DNA of 64,000 bases from Aedes albopictus (taxonomy: Eukaryota; Arthropoda; Insecta; Diptera; Culicidae), in contig NC_085138.1 in NCBI RefSeq assembly GCF_035046485.1, forward strand, positions 275,137,694 through 275,201,693. Reading direction: 5' to 3'. Shown here in pieces: positions 46,480 through 58,235 of the stretch (positions are counted from its first letter, which is position 1; every line of letters begins with the position of its first letter). Under the pieces are notes generated by a model. That model saw only the letters and a list, made by a program, of their open reading frames with translations. It was not told the origin of the DNA and ran no database searches. Made by a program: the position numbers and the translations under genes.

Positions 46480-47871
46480 TACCGTGACCGGCCCTAATTC
46501 TGCGCAGTCCCTAATTCGGCGCACTTTCTCGAATATACCACAAAATCACGGACGCTAGTTCAATATTAGCTTCAAATATATTTTTTGAATATTGCTTCAA
46601 TAGTAAAGAACAAGTTTGCTAAGAAAATTTTTTCAAATCAACTATCATTATGTTGTAAAAAAAATAAAATGATGTCGCAAGTACTGTAAATTGCCTGAAA
46701 TCTGTGTCCGTTAGCGAAACTGCTAAAAAGTTGCTTCATGAGCTGAAGCATTTTGCGACATAAATAATGAAGAGAATGTCTGCTTTTCCATGCGCATCCT
46801 GTACTGCTGTCTTCGAGGAATCAGAATCGGCAAAAAACAATTGAGTTTTCTTCTTCTTTTCTTCGTGTTCTTGTTCTTCTTAGGTGCGCAGAATTAGGAA
46901 CCGGTATTAAATGGTGGTCCTAATTCTGCGCAGACATTTCAACACTTAGTTTTGAACATATAATTAATAAACAAACATCATGTAAATGCCACCATAGTTA
47001 TAACTAGGATATTCTATGTTTCTAGCAATCCGGTGAATGTAATTACGTCTCAACAAGTTAGTTTATGAACTTTGAAGGCTAATTTACGATTTTTGAATTT
47101 TTGATCTGATAGTTCGACCGGACTAGCCACTTGTTTTAAACATTTGCTATCAACCTCGGGGGAAATTGTATGTATTCATGCAAGCATTCGTCAAATGCGA
47201 TATATGATGTGAGTTTACATGGATTTTGTTTAAACATTGGAAACCCTGGAGTTAGGCAAGAAAGAAGTCTCAGTTTGCAAACAAAGATTGTGCCACCTTA
47301 TCATGGCGAAAAAGCTTATATTGCCTTTTAGAAATGAAAGTAAATTTTACTAAAATGTGCATATGCGAATAACTAAAAAGCTTAACGTAGTAGTATTCGA
47401 TAATGCTACAAAATCCTTTTGTGTATTATGATTAAAATTCCCTTTGCTTAGTAATCAAAGTAGGTAGTATCAATGTTGAGGACATGCAAAATTCCAATAT
47501 GGTCGTAATATCGTATAAAAGTTAAAAATGAAGAATTCAATTGAATTTCTTCTATGAATCATGTTCTCATTACAATATGTTATCTTTTTAGAGTTTTCTC
47601 CATGTGCGCAGAATTAGGAACATTAGTGCGCAGAATAAGGAACATTCCAAAAATGGGTGCGCAGAATTAGGAACAGAGACACACTTTAGAATTTTCATGA
47701 TTTTACATATAAATTAAGTGTTTTGTATAAGAATTATATTTTTCCCTCATTTACAAAGCTAATAACTATGTGCAGTCAAAAATTAAGCCAAATCGGTTCG
47801 ATTTGGAATTTGTTACAGCTGATTGAAATTGAAAAAGTCTTAGATGCGCAGAATATGGGCCCTCCACGGTA
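46480..47871. mobile_element. MITE with iterated TGCGCAGAATTAGGA motif
   Basis: The ends read TACCGTGACCGGCCCTAATT and, inverted, TACCGTGGAGGGCCCATATT, with TA as possible duplication. The keyword CTAATTCTGCGCA or its inverse occurs about eight times, clustered at the two ends (46496-46525; 47603-47680 and 47843-47858) and in the middle (46885-46932). No coding frame. Confidence 0.78.
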
Positions 47872-47979
47872 TTCAGAAATGTACAATCTGTCTTCCAGCT
47901 AACCCTTTACTACACAGTCGTGGAGGAAGTTGTCAGACTCCTACCAGTTGTCCTTAAATCCCAACGGAGTTTGTAATGC

Positions 47980-48528
47980 TCAGTTCGCAACCACACGCGC
48001 ATCAACGACAAAGCATCCGTGAGACTGTCCACTCTGGTCCACCAGATCCATTTCGATGGTCACACTGACCAGCGGATAGATGGCGGTCACCGGCATGCTC
48101 AGGTGATAGGTCAGATCCTCTCCGGCCGAGATGGGGCAACGGGATTGCACCAGCCAGTTGCAAGCAGCGGCACGTTCAGCCGGAAGTTCATAGGGGGCAG
48201 TGATTCCCAGAGCGGTGGCCGTCACTTGGGTACGCAGATTTGAGGCGTCTTGGACTGTAAATTAAGAATGACATGATTTTTTCAACTGAATAAATGTCAC
48301 AGATCGGTTCTTACCAGCAGTGAAGTCCATGGCCATGTTGGCATCACGTCCACGGGGCAACAGACAAGGCATTTCGACACAATTTTCGATGCGTACTGCA
48401 CGGGGCGGTGGTCGAAGTCCGGCACATGGCCGAATGGAAACCTGAGGCCACGATTGGTGATCGATGTTGTCGGCGTTCTGCAGCATAACAGCTGGAACGA
48501 GGGTGACTAAAAGCAGGAACTTGTACAT
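47980..48528 (-). CDS. NPC2-like (ML-domain) secreted lipid-binding protein, copy 2
   Basis: Exon 1 is 48528-48315 and exon 2 is 48254-47980, with a 60-bp GT-AG phase-1 intron. The product has 162 residues, the usual length for NPC2/ML proteins. These bind sterols, lipids or microbial lipid products in extracellular fluid or lysosomes. Residues 1-16 form a hydrophobic signal peptide. Cysteines at 35, 50, 55, 103, 111 and 152 fit three disulfides. PCLLPRG (54-60), PYELP (92-96) and CPISAGE (111-117) are family landmarks. A TATA box lies about 85 bases upstream. Exon 2 is identical in protein to copy 1 at 33291-33839 and nearly so in DNA. The start is the only ATG that gives a signal peptide. 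Function is inferred from family. Tissue and ligand are unknown. Confidence 0.93.
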
Positions 48529-48609
48529 TGTACAGGTGATGGGATTAGAGTGGTTCCCTGTGTAACGCAGAAAGTTCAAGTGATGATCACTCCTGAGCGG
48601 AGGATTTAG

Positions 48610-48742
48610 TTTTTATACCTACGATTGTCGAGGGCTACGGAAACTAGATAAGCCTAGTTTATCAGTTGCTAAATCGATCATTCCAACAGGTGTGCAAATC
48701 CAGGGAACACCTGGATATTTGTTCTGGTTATCGGCAGGTGTG
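48610..48742 (-). promoter_or_regulatory. Promoter of NPC2-like copy 2
   Basis: On the minus strand, GTATAAAAA lies at 48618-48610. Upstream are a GATA-type CTGATAAA (48665-48658) and a CCAGGTGT box (about 48716-48708). CACACCTGCCGATAACC follows (48741-48725), also present upstream of copy 1. The shared order and spacing suggest common regulation. Confidence 0.6.
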
Positions 48743-51386
48743 CAAAATCTTATCCCACTCACATAATTCTTTAACATAGGAGCGAAATCGAGAGACTATG
48801 TCTGATTTGTCAGTCTAAGTCGATTGCTGCTGATAAGACCTCTGTTGATGGTTCTCTTCTGGGACTTTCGGTTGCATTGAACCTTGCAGCACTTGTTACA
48901 GCGCAACGGTTACAACCTGTTACAATCAACAAAAATCCAACCCGGCTACTTTGGTGTCGCGCCGCAGTGATTGGCTGGACTTCGTGCGCAGTTACATCAG
49001 ATATTTTTTTAAAAGAACAAACCGATTTGCCAAAACTTGAGTAACGTGATTTGACTATAGATTTAACATCAACCATACAACTTATATAATCGAATACCTA
49101 ATATAACTTAAAAACACCAGTCGAACAAACTCCAAATGTTTACCCTCACGATGGCTCTTCAGATTTAAGTTGAATCCTTTCCGGCACATCACAGTAACAA
49201 ATTTTACTTCGCCATTAGAGGCGAAGGAAATCGAACTTTTACTTGACGTCCAATCGTAAAGCAATTTACAAAATTGACTCTCATTCCTTTTAGCAGAATT
49301 AAAATCCTTTTTACCACCACTACTGGCTGGTTGCACTTTGGCATCGTCGACGGTCATGGTGTCCCGTATCGTTTCCCGAAGCGTTCGGTACATTTCCTGC
49401 TCCAGGGAACTTTTCTACAGTTTTAGGGCACACTTATGTGGTACAAATTATTTACATTGCATCTTCCACTGCTGGCACTCGTTTGTACATCAGCTTATGC
49501 CATGAACTGAGACGGTGGTGCTTTGCTCGTCCGTATCACGGCATAGATTCCATCAGGTCGAAAGAAAATCATGTAGCTGCTATACGGGCGGCTAGAAGAT
49601 GCTGCCGGGTTTCGCTCCAACAACGACTGCAAAACCGGTAATGAAACAGTGTGCAACTCCCAACCATGCTGTAGGAATGTGACTGAAAAGATTCTCAAAG
49701 TAGCTTAGTTGGTTCATGCACGCTCATACGGGTGTTTCATAGCACAGCCATACCGAGAGAGCACGTTGTTTCTGTTACGTGATGTAATGAAATCTGCAAA
49801 GTTTCACGTTTCCTCGGTGGTGTAAAGTGAATTTGCCATTTTTTCAATTACGACCACCGGATGTCAGAGTGGGAATACGAAAGACGAGCTTCCGGAATTG
49901 CTGCCGTTCCAAGCATAATCCCTACCATTTTCACAACAGCTGTAAAGATGCGAATTTATAGACCAAATTCTTCAAAACCTGCCACTAAGAACGGTACCAG
50001 TTGTTTCGGTCAACATGCATCTTTTTCTTATTCCTCGAGTTACTTAACCGAGGCTTAATCCACTCAGCAAACAACATGTTGACAGCTCTTCGTATGACAA
50101 GAAAAACTTCTGCCCAAAACGTGCTTCTCGGCGTGCTTCCTACACCTTGCTAGCAACGAAATCTAGGTTAATACCGGATTATGCATCCACAGCCCTCTGC
50201 TGTGTGTCGCTTGATTGCAGCATATTTTCGAGGATTTGTAAATATCTGAAATTCATTCTACCATGGTGATGTGCTGTTAAGAAGCGTGGGCAGCGAACTG
50301 CCTCCACCCTTCGACTTTCACCATTTATTTGCTCAATTTAGATTCCAACCAAATTGGTTAGGCCATAATTTCCACCGATTCCAACTTCGTAATATCAGTT
50401 TAATGAGACTTTTAATTGGAATAAGCAAACATTACCATAATTGCAAAATTTTCACTTTTGCCGTTTAGTGCGGTTGATAGCAATGCTTGCTTCAATCAAA
50501 ATAGACCGTAAAGCACGCAGTGCTCTACTTTGCTGCCGCTGCTCAAGGTTGCCGCAAGATGGTAAAGCAAAAGGCGTAAAAACATCAAAAGGTTAGTTAC
50601 GGATTCCCCCTTAGCGCTCCCGTCTCATCTACCCAGCCTGCACCAGCCACAACAACAACTACGGCAACCACACTGTAGACTCCCAGGTCAATCTCCGATG
50701 CAGTTCATATAGTCAGCCAGCAGCGTAAGACGAACTGCGGTACTCTAGCAAAACCGTGATGCCCCAACACGTTGCCGGCTGGCTCGGTGCTGCAAAAAGC
50801 AACTTTTGCTTTTATGCACTTGCAGCTTTAGAATCCTCTCTCAGCTTTATGACTTTGCAGCGAAGGCAGGGATGGCACTGATGGGTGCCACTTGCGTGTT
50901 AATTATTGCCAAACCGAGGTTGCACGGTTTCGTAACGATTCACAGATACTGTTTGGAATTAGTAAAATGATGAACCTATTTGAGGGTGATATGAGCGGAT
51001 TAGATGTCTACTTTTGGTCTGTTTCGCCAATCTACGAAAAAAAGACGTTACGTTTACCTGGTGATGATTTCATTCACAATTTTCCAAATTCCCATGGACA
51101 AATCAAACCCACGTGCGGGAGGCTCAGAGCGTCGTCATATTCGGATTTCGCTCTGAATAACATGATACAATAACGTCATGGCGAATGAAATTAAATCACA
51201 GACATTGTCTGTGATTAAATGTTACCGTAGGATAACTGACTGTTGTTGAAGAATGTGCCCCTCATTTCAAACACACATCATCTGCTTTCCGCTCACTATG
51301 AAGCCAACTTCACGTTCAGTCCAAATCACCAAACGCCGAGATGGTACATGAACGAGGTGTTGACAATTGGGATGCACTGGAAATTC
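48743..51386. other. Unique-looking DNA, possible fragments of an unidentified gene
   Basis: Two minus-strand frames (49495-49698, 67 codons; 49082-49393, 103 codons) have ordinary amino-acid composition, but I recognise no domain and cannot join them by clear splice sites. 50040-50900 is mixed, with no repeat partner in the window. At 51195-51215 a 10-bp perfect hairpin (ATCACAGACA/TGTCTGTGAT) has a one-base loop. No gene can be asserted. Confidence 0.35.
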
Positions 51387-51999
51387 ACGCTCTCCAAGGG
51401 CGTAGCCAGCTTTTCGGCCAGGGGGGGGCGAGCACCCTTACACTGAAAACCACTTTGCAGTAACAAGGAGTTTAAATACTTCATCATTAAAAAAAAAATA
51501 AAAGTGAAGTATGAAATATGGGTGATTAACAGGAATGGTTCAATGGAAGAATCATATATGATTATAATCCTGAGGAATTCCTCAAGATATTGCTTCAGGA
51601 ATTTCTTAACAAATGCCATCATGAATTTGAATTTATCCAGCAGTTTCTCCAGAAATTTCTTTAATATTTTTCCAGGTTATTTTATTGTAGATATTCCAGC
51701 AGAAATTTCCTTCGGAAAACTTGCACTAATGCCGTTGGGAATACCTTCAGAACTTTCTTCAATAATTCCTTCAGAAGTTTTATTACGAATTTCACCATGC
51801 ACTATATTGAATATTTCCCCAGTAATTCTTTACAAATATCATTCTTAATTCCACCAGAAATCCGTTTGAGAAGCTCCAGAAAATACTTTAAAAATTTCTC
51901 CGGGAATTCTTTTAAAAATTCCAATCAAACTAAGATTCCTTTCTTTGAGGAATACTCTAAGAAATTTTTGAAGAAATTTCTTCGAAAAATCCTTTAATG

Positions 52000-54670
52000 A
52001 ATTCCTTCGGAATTACAGGAAAAAATTCTTTGAAAATTTCTAAAGGAATTCCTTCGGAAATTCCTGGAGGAATATTCGGAATGCATTCGGAATTTTTTTT
52101 AAAGGAATCAATTAAAAAATAATTTCAGGAATTTATTTCGAAAATCCATGAGGAATTCCACTGGAAATTTCTTGACAAATTCTTCAGAAATTTCTTGAGG
52201 AATTCCTTCATTTCTAAAACTCCTTTAGAAATTCCATAAGACATTCCTTCGAGAGTTCTTCTACGACTTCCTTTAGAAGATTATTCGGGAATTCCTTGAG
52301 GAAGTTCTTTGAAATAGATTTAGAATATTCCTTGAGGAACTCCTTCGGAGTTTTCGTGAGGATTTCTTCCGAAAATTCCTTGAGGAATACCTTCAAAAAT
52401 TCTTAGAGGAATTCATCCGGAAATTTCTGTGAGAATTCCTTCCCAAATTTCTGAAACAATTCTTTCGAAAATATTGAAAAAAAAATCACAAAAAGTCTCA
52501 TGAGATATCCCTTCTGAAATTCCATAAGGAATTTCTATAAAAATCTTTCAAAACTTCCTTGAAAAAATATTTCGGAAATTCCTGAAGAAATGCTTTTTGT
52601 GATTTTTCTTTCCTAGAGAAACTCATGCGAAAATTATTTGAAGAATTCCTTTAAAAATGCCTTGATGAGGAAAATTCGGAAATTGTTAAAGGAGGTCGTT
52701 TGGAAATTTTTTTGACATGTGTCTGAAATGTCTTATAGAATACCTTCGGAAATTTCGTGAGAAATTGTTTGATAAGTTCGTTGAGGATTTTTTTTCGTTT
52801 TTTTTTAAATAAATCTTTACGAAATTCCTCAAGGAATTCCAGCGAAAGATCCTTGAGAAGTTTCTTCGGAAATTCCTCAAGAAATTCTTTCAATAATGTA
52901 TTGCGGAACTCCTACGAAAACTTGAGAAACTTCTTCAAATATTCCTTCAGAAACACGTTTGGGGATTATGTGAGAAAATCCTAAGGAAATTTTTGGAGGA
53001 ATTCATTCGGAAATTTTTGGAGGTATTTCAAGGCAAATCCATAAGAAATTTCTTCAGAAATTCCGGGAGGGATTTCTTTGGAAATTCGTAGAGGAATTCC
53101 TTCGGAAATTCAGGAGAAAATCCTTTGAAAATTCCAGGAGAAATTCCTTTGAAAATTCCTGGAGGAATTCCTACGGAAATTCCTGGACAAACTCCTCCGG
53201 AAACTCATGGAGGAGTTCTTCGGGAAAATCCTGGAGGAATTCCCTCGGAAATTCTTGGAGGAATTCCTTCGAGAATTCATGGAGGATTTCCTTCGGGAAT
53301 TCCTAGAGGAATTTCTTCGAAAATTCCTGGAGTAATTCCTTCGGTAATACCTGGAGAAATTCCTTCCTGAAATTTTTGGAGGAATTCCTTCAGAAAATCC
53401 TTGAGCGATTCCTTCGCAAAAGTCCTGGAGGAATTCCTTCTGAAATTTATGGAGAAACTCCTTCGGAAATTAGTGAAGGAATTCCTGGAGAAATTCTTTC
53501 GAAAATTCCTGGTGGAATTCCTTCGAACATTCATGAAAGAATTCCTTCGGAAATTCCGGCAGGAAATCCTTTGAAAATTCCAGGTGAAAATCCTTTGAAA
53601 ATCCCTGGAAGAATTCCACCGAAAATTACTGCAGGAATTCCCTCGAAAATTCTTGAAGGAATTCCTTCGGAAATTTATGAAGGAATTCCTTCGGAAATTC
53701 CAGGAGGAATTCCTTCGGAAATTGCAGAAGGAATTTCTTTGAAAATTCCTGGAGGATCTCCTTCGGAAATTCCTGGAGGATTTCCTCCGGAAATTTCTGC
53801 AGAAATTCATCCGGAAATTCATGGAGGAATTTCTCAGGAAATTCCTGGAGGAATTCCTTTGAAAATTCGTGGAGGAATTTCTTCAGAAATTCGTGAATGA
53901 ATTCTTTCGGAAAATTTCTGGAGCAATTCCTTCGGAAATTCATGGAGGAACTCCTCCGGAAAATGCTTTAGGATGTCCTTCGCAAAATTCCTGAAGGAAT
54001 TCCTTCGGAAATTCATGGAGGAATTCCTTCGGTATTTCCTGGAGGAATTCCTCCGGAAATTCCTCGAGGAATTTCTCCGGAAATTCCTGGAGGAATTTCT
54101 TCGGAAATTCGTTGAGGAATTCCGTCGGAAAATTTCTGGAGGAATTCCTTCGGAAATTCATGGAGGCATTTCTTCGGAAAATCCTTTAGAAATTCCTTGG
54201 CGAAATTCCTGGAGGAATTTGCTCGGCAATTCATGGAGGAATGCCTTCGAAAATTCATGGAGGGATTTTTTCGGACATTCATGAAGGAATTTCTTCGGAA
54301 ATCCCAGGAGGAAATCCTTTGAAAATTCCAAGAGGAATTCACTTGAAAATTCCTGGAAGAATTCCTTCGGAAATTCCTGGGGAATTCCTCCGAAAATTCC
54401 TAGAGTAATTCCTCCAGAAATTTGTGGAGGATTTTTTCCGAAATTTCATGGAGGAACTTCTCCGGAAGTTCCTGGAGGATTTCCTTCGGAAATTCCTGGA
54501 GGAATTGCCACGAAAATTCCTGAAGGGATTCTCTCGGAAATACATGGAGGAATTCATTCGGAAAATCCTGAAGGAATTCCTTTGCAAAACTCCTGGTGGA
54601 ATTACATCGGAAATTCATGGAGAAATTCCGACAGAGTTTCTCCTGGAATTTCTGAAGAAATTCTTCTTAG
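52000..54670. repeat. GAATTCC satellite, orientation 2 arm
   Basis: From about 53040 the array is regular, with a period close to 24 bp: AATTCCTTCGGAAATTC alternates with CTGGAG or ATGGAG. Before that it is more degenerate. It opens frames in all registers (EFLEEFLRKF, GIPSEIPG, NSWRNSFG) that are not genes. Confidence 0.92.
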
Positions 54671-54689
54671 AATTTCAAAAAAAAAAATC

Positions 54690-56500
54690 CTTCGGGAATT
54701 TCCAAAAGAGTTTCTCCAGAAATTTCCGAAGGAATTTCCAAAGGAATTCTTCCAGGGATTTCCAATGGAATTCCTCCGGGAATTTTTAAAGAAATTCCTC
54801 CAAGAATTTCCGAAGGAATTCCTCCAGGAATTTCCGAAATAATTCCTCCAGGAATTCCTAAAGAAATTCCTTCTGAAATTTCCGAATGAATTCCTCCAGG
54901 AATCTCCAAAGGAATTCGTCCAGCAATTTCCGAAGGAATTTCTCCCGGAATTTCTGAAAGAATTCCTCCAGAAATTTCCGAAAGTATTCATCCAAGATTT
55001 TTCGAAGGACCTCGCCAAGGAATTTTCGATGGCCCAGTAATTTCCGAACGAAGTCCTTCAGGAATTTCCGATGGAATTTCTCCAGAAATTACCGAAGGAA
55101 TTCTTCCAGGATTTTGCGAAGGGATTCCTCCAAGAATTTTGGAAGGAATTCCTCCAGAAATTTCCAATGGAATTCGTCCAGCAATTTCCGATGGAATTCC
55201 TTCAAGAATTTCCGAAAGAATTCCTCCAGGAATACCTAAAGGAATTTCTCCTGAAATTTCCGAATGAATTCCTCCGGGAATCTCCAAAGGAATTCGTCCA
55301 GAAATTTCCGAAGGAATTCCTCCCGAAATTTCTGAAAGAATTCCTCCAGGAATTTTTTGAAAGAATTCCTAATGGAATTACCGAAGGAATTCCTCCCGGA
55401 ATTTCCGAAAGAATTCCTTCAGGATTTTCCGAAGGAATTCTGCTAGGAATTTCCGACGGTATTCCTCCAGGAATTTCAAAAAAAAAATATAAAAAGAATT
55501 TCCGAAAAAAAATCCTCCAGGAATTTCTGAAGGAATTCCTCCAGGAATTTCCAAAATAATTCGTCCAGCAATTTCCAAAGGAATTCCTCCAGTAATTGCC
55601 GAAGAAATTATTGCAGGAATTTCCGAAGGAATTCTTCCTGGAATTTCCAATGAAATTCGTCCAGCAATTTCCGAAGGAATTCCTCCCGGAATTTCCGAAA
55701 GAATTCCTCCAGGAATTCCTAAAGGAATTTCTCCTGGAATTCCAAAGGAATTCGTCCAGCAATTTCCGAAGGAATTCCTCCCGAAATTTCTGAAAGAATT
55801 CCTCCAGGAATTTCCGAAGGAATTCCTCCTGGAATTTCCGAAGGAATTCCTCCTGGAATACCGCTAGGAATTTCCGAAGGAATTCCTGCAAGAATTTCAA
55901 AAAAAAAATCCAAAAATTATTATTATTATTTCTTTATTAGTGAGGCTTTCAGCCACAGGCTGGTTCACCTCCTCACAAATTCAAAAAGTATTTTCGAAAA
56001 AAATTCCTCCACGACTTTCCGAAGGAATTCCTCCAGGACTTTCCGAAGGAATTCCTCCAGGAATTTTCAATGACATTCGTCCAGCAATTTCCGAAGGAAT
56101 TCCTCCAGGAATTTCCAAAAGCATTCCTCCAGGAAGTTTGGAATTATTTTGTCCAGGAATTTCGTAAGGAATTCACCTAAGGATTTCCTCACGAATTTCT
56201 CTATGGATTTCTGAAAGAATTCCTCCAGGAATCTCCGAAGGTATTCATCCAAGATTTTCTCAAGGAACTGTCCAAGGAATTTCCGAAGGAATTTCTCCAG
56301 GAATTTCCGAAGGAATTCCTTCAGGAATTTCCGATGGAATTCTTCCAGGAATTTGCGAAGGGATTCCTCCACGAATTTTGGATGGAATTCCTTCAGGAAT
56401 TTCCAAAGGAATTCCTCCAGGTATTTCCGAAGGAATACCCTCAGGAATTTTCGAAGATATTCCTCCAAGAATTTCCGAAGGAATTCCTGCATACATTAAA
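54690..56500. repeat. GAATTCC satellite, orientation 1 arm
   Basis: The same ~24-bp unit runs here as the reverse complement (AATTCCTCCAGGAATTTCCG). Together with 53040-54670 it makes an imperfect palindrome of more than 3 kb, centred near 54680. A small retroposon interrupts it at about 55918. Confidence 0.92.
55918..55982 (-). mobile_element. ~64-bp micro-retroposon with stem-loop tail
   Basis: On the minus strand, stem arms GTGAGG/CCTCAC (55976-55971, 55945-55940) enclose AGCC TGT GGCT. The tail is TAATAAAGAAATAATAATAAT. Flanks share only CAAAAA, so the duplication is weak. It interrupts the satellite. Confidence 0.75.
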
Positions 56501-56690
56501 AAATACGAGGATGCAGGAGAATTTTATTTTTACTGGTCAAAAACACCTCCGATCATCTAAGTTTTTCGGTTAAGTTAGAATATAGTTGCTCGGTCAGGGG
56601 GGGGGGCACGGCCCCCCCCCCTGCCTTCCCCCTGCCCCCCCCCCCTGCCTTCCCCCCCTGCACCCCTCTGGCAACGCCCTTGACGCTCTC

Positions 56691-57269
56691 TCTAGTTTTG
56701 GGCCAGCGTATCTCTTGGATAGCTGTTTCAATCACGCCGAAACTCTACAATTCACGGCGGCAAAGTCTACTTTCCAGTTTTTATCGAAAATGTTTTTTTA
56801 ATTTTTCTTTTTCTTTTACAAAAAGTGAAGTAATATTGAAGTGAGTTGCGATGGGATCGCGATCGGGTGGTATTTTTTAAAGTGATAAAAATGGATGCAC
56901 ACTTGGTAGCAGACAGTATTGCAGAAAATTTAAGGTGTTAAGGAGTGATTGCGGTCATCCGACGGCATGGAACTGGGTGAGATCATTTCGAATTTTTTTT
57001 TACATACTAGAAGAAGTTTTGGTAATTTTGCCAATGAGTTTTCATGAGAACTTCTGGAGTCTGTAATATCTGCAAATTAATCTTGTAGCTCTGGTGCAGG
57101 CCTTATATTGAAACGATAAAAATGTTAGAAGAAAGTGATTGCAGTTCACAACAATTATTGAGCAAATTTAAAATAATTGGCTTAATTACCTCAACGGCTG
57201 TCGATCACAGGTAACACATGGGACTACTCTTAGTAAAATACATAATTCGAAAATAGCTATCTAAGCTTG
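56691..57269. other. AT-rich non-coding DNA
   Basis: Unremarkable flank between the hAT-like element and the BEL/Pao relic. It may include the remains of the BEL 3' region, but I see no LTR. Confidence 0.35.
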
Positions 57270-57574
57270 AAAGTTTATTCTTCGTATACTCCAAGTTCAA
57301 TACTGTCGGAAGCGCGCGATAATTTCCGTGAGTCGGTCGGTTTTCTCGGTAGGGAGATGGGATCGCGAATATTGAATGCGAAATCAGAAGCACCCTTGCT
57401 CGTCACTACCATGGCCTGCCGGATTCTGCCGCCCGCTCCCAGGTAGACCTCCGCCACGATTCCTCGGAACAGCCCTTCTGCACAGTATAATCGGTAATGT
57501 ACACCAGGTCACCAGACGCTAGTGGCGGCGACTCGGAAAGCCACTTCCTCCGCTGGTTGATGGATGGCAGATAC
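57270..57574 (-). pseudogene. BEL/Pao integrase, C-terminal piece
   Basis: On the minus strand, text of the type DLVYITDYTVQKG then GAGGRIRQAMVVTSKG matches the C-terminal beta-rich domain of BEL/Pao integrases. Frames are broken. It continues the piece at 60651-61430 across the inserted hAT-like element, whose target duplication is GCAGATAC (57567-57574 and 60651-60658). Confidence 0.8.
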
Positions 57575-58159
57575 TAAGGGTATGCGGTATGGGATTTTTT
57601 CAAAGCGAAACGAAACGAAACGAAATATAAAATTTCTGATACGATGCGGTACGAAACGAAACGAAATTCAAAAATGTTTCGTGAGATCGATACGAAATCC
57701 GAATTTACTCGGTATTTTTCGAAACGAAACGAAATTTTCGAAAAAGTTCCGCGGAATTTTGCAAATACATCAATTTTGTGCGAATTGATACTGCGTGTTT
57801 GCGGTGGCGCGAATTCCATATATATTGTCATCCCCTTGCTTCTTTTGCTACCCGGGTAGACGAGAATATCTAAATCATATCTCAAATCAAACACTTTTTG
57901 CTGTCATAGCTCGATGTGATTTTGATGAGTTTTTCAAAAATCTAATAAATATCGCACGAATAGCTCAAAGTGATAAGATATCAGTTTTTGATTTTGTCGA
58001 AATAGCTGAAAATTTCCACATTAGAACAAGATTAGCTCTTCTGCACGAAATGGAACACATACACCCATAGAGATGGCTCAATGTTAGTGAAATGCCTTGT
58101 GCCCCTTTCTGAGCTGTGGAAACGAAGAACCGCATGCTCTTATTCCCATTTTATTTACA

Positions 58160-58235
58160 ACAGCGATTCACAGTTGAGTGGTAAGCATCGCCGCCTGTGA
58201 ATCCTGAGGTCGTAGGTTCGATACTGGATGATGAC
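58160..58235 (+). other. tRNA-like fragment
   Basis: It has an A-box-like AGTTGAGTGGTAAGC and a B-box-like TAGGTTCGATACTGG at tRNA-like spacing. The acceptor stem does not pair well and the B box is imperfect. It is probably a tRNA pseudogene or SINE head, not a working tRNA. Confidence 0.5.

Larger units (their letters stand above)
51395..56682. mobile_element. 5,288-bp hAT-like element filled with GAATTCC satellite
   Basis: It is flanked by a perfect 8-bp duplication ACGCTCTC (51387-51394, 56683-56690). The ends read CAAGGGCGTAGCCAG and, inverted, CAAGGGCGTTGCCAG, followed inside by G-rich runs on both sides (GGCCAGGGGGGGGG, GTGCAGGGGGGG). The interior is almost wholly GAATTCC-type array that changes orientation at about 52000 and 54680. 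No transposase exists. CAAGG ends with an 8-bp duplication fit hAT. Confidence 0.88.

Noticed and set aside
49082..49698. A two-exon gene on the minus strand
   Set aside because: The composition is plausible, but no domain is recognised and no convincing splice junction joins the frames.
53125..55900. Long overlapping frames encoding GIPSEIPG-, EFLRKFLEEF- or NSFRNSWRNS-like proteins
   Set aside because: They occur in all frames on both strands because the 24-bp satellite unit is a multiple of three without stops. No promoter, splice or codon signal supports a protein.
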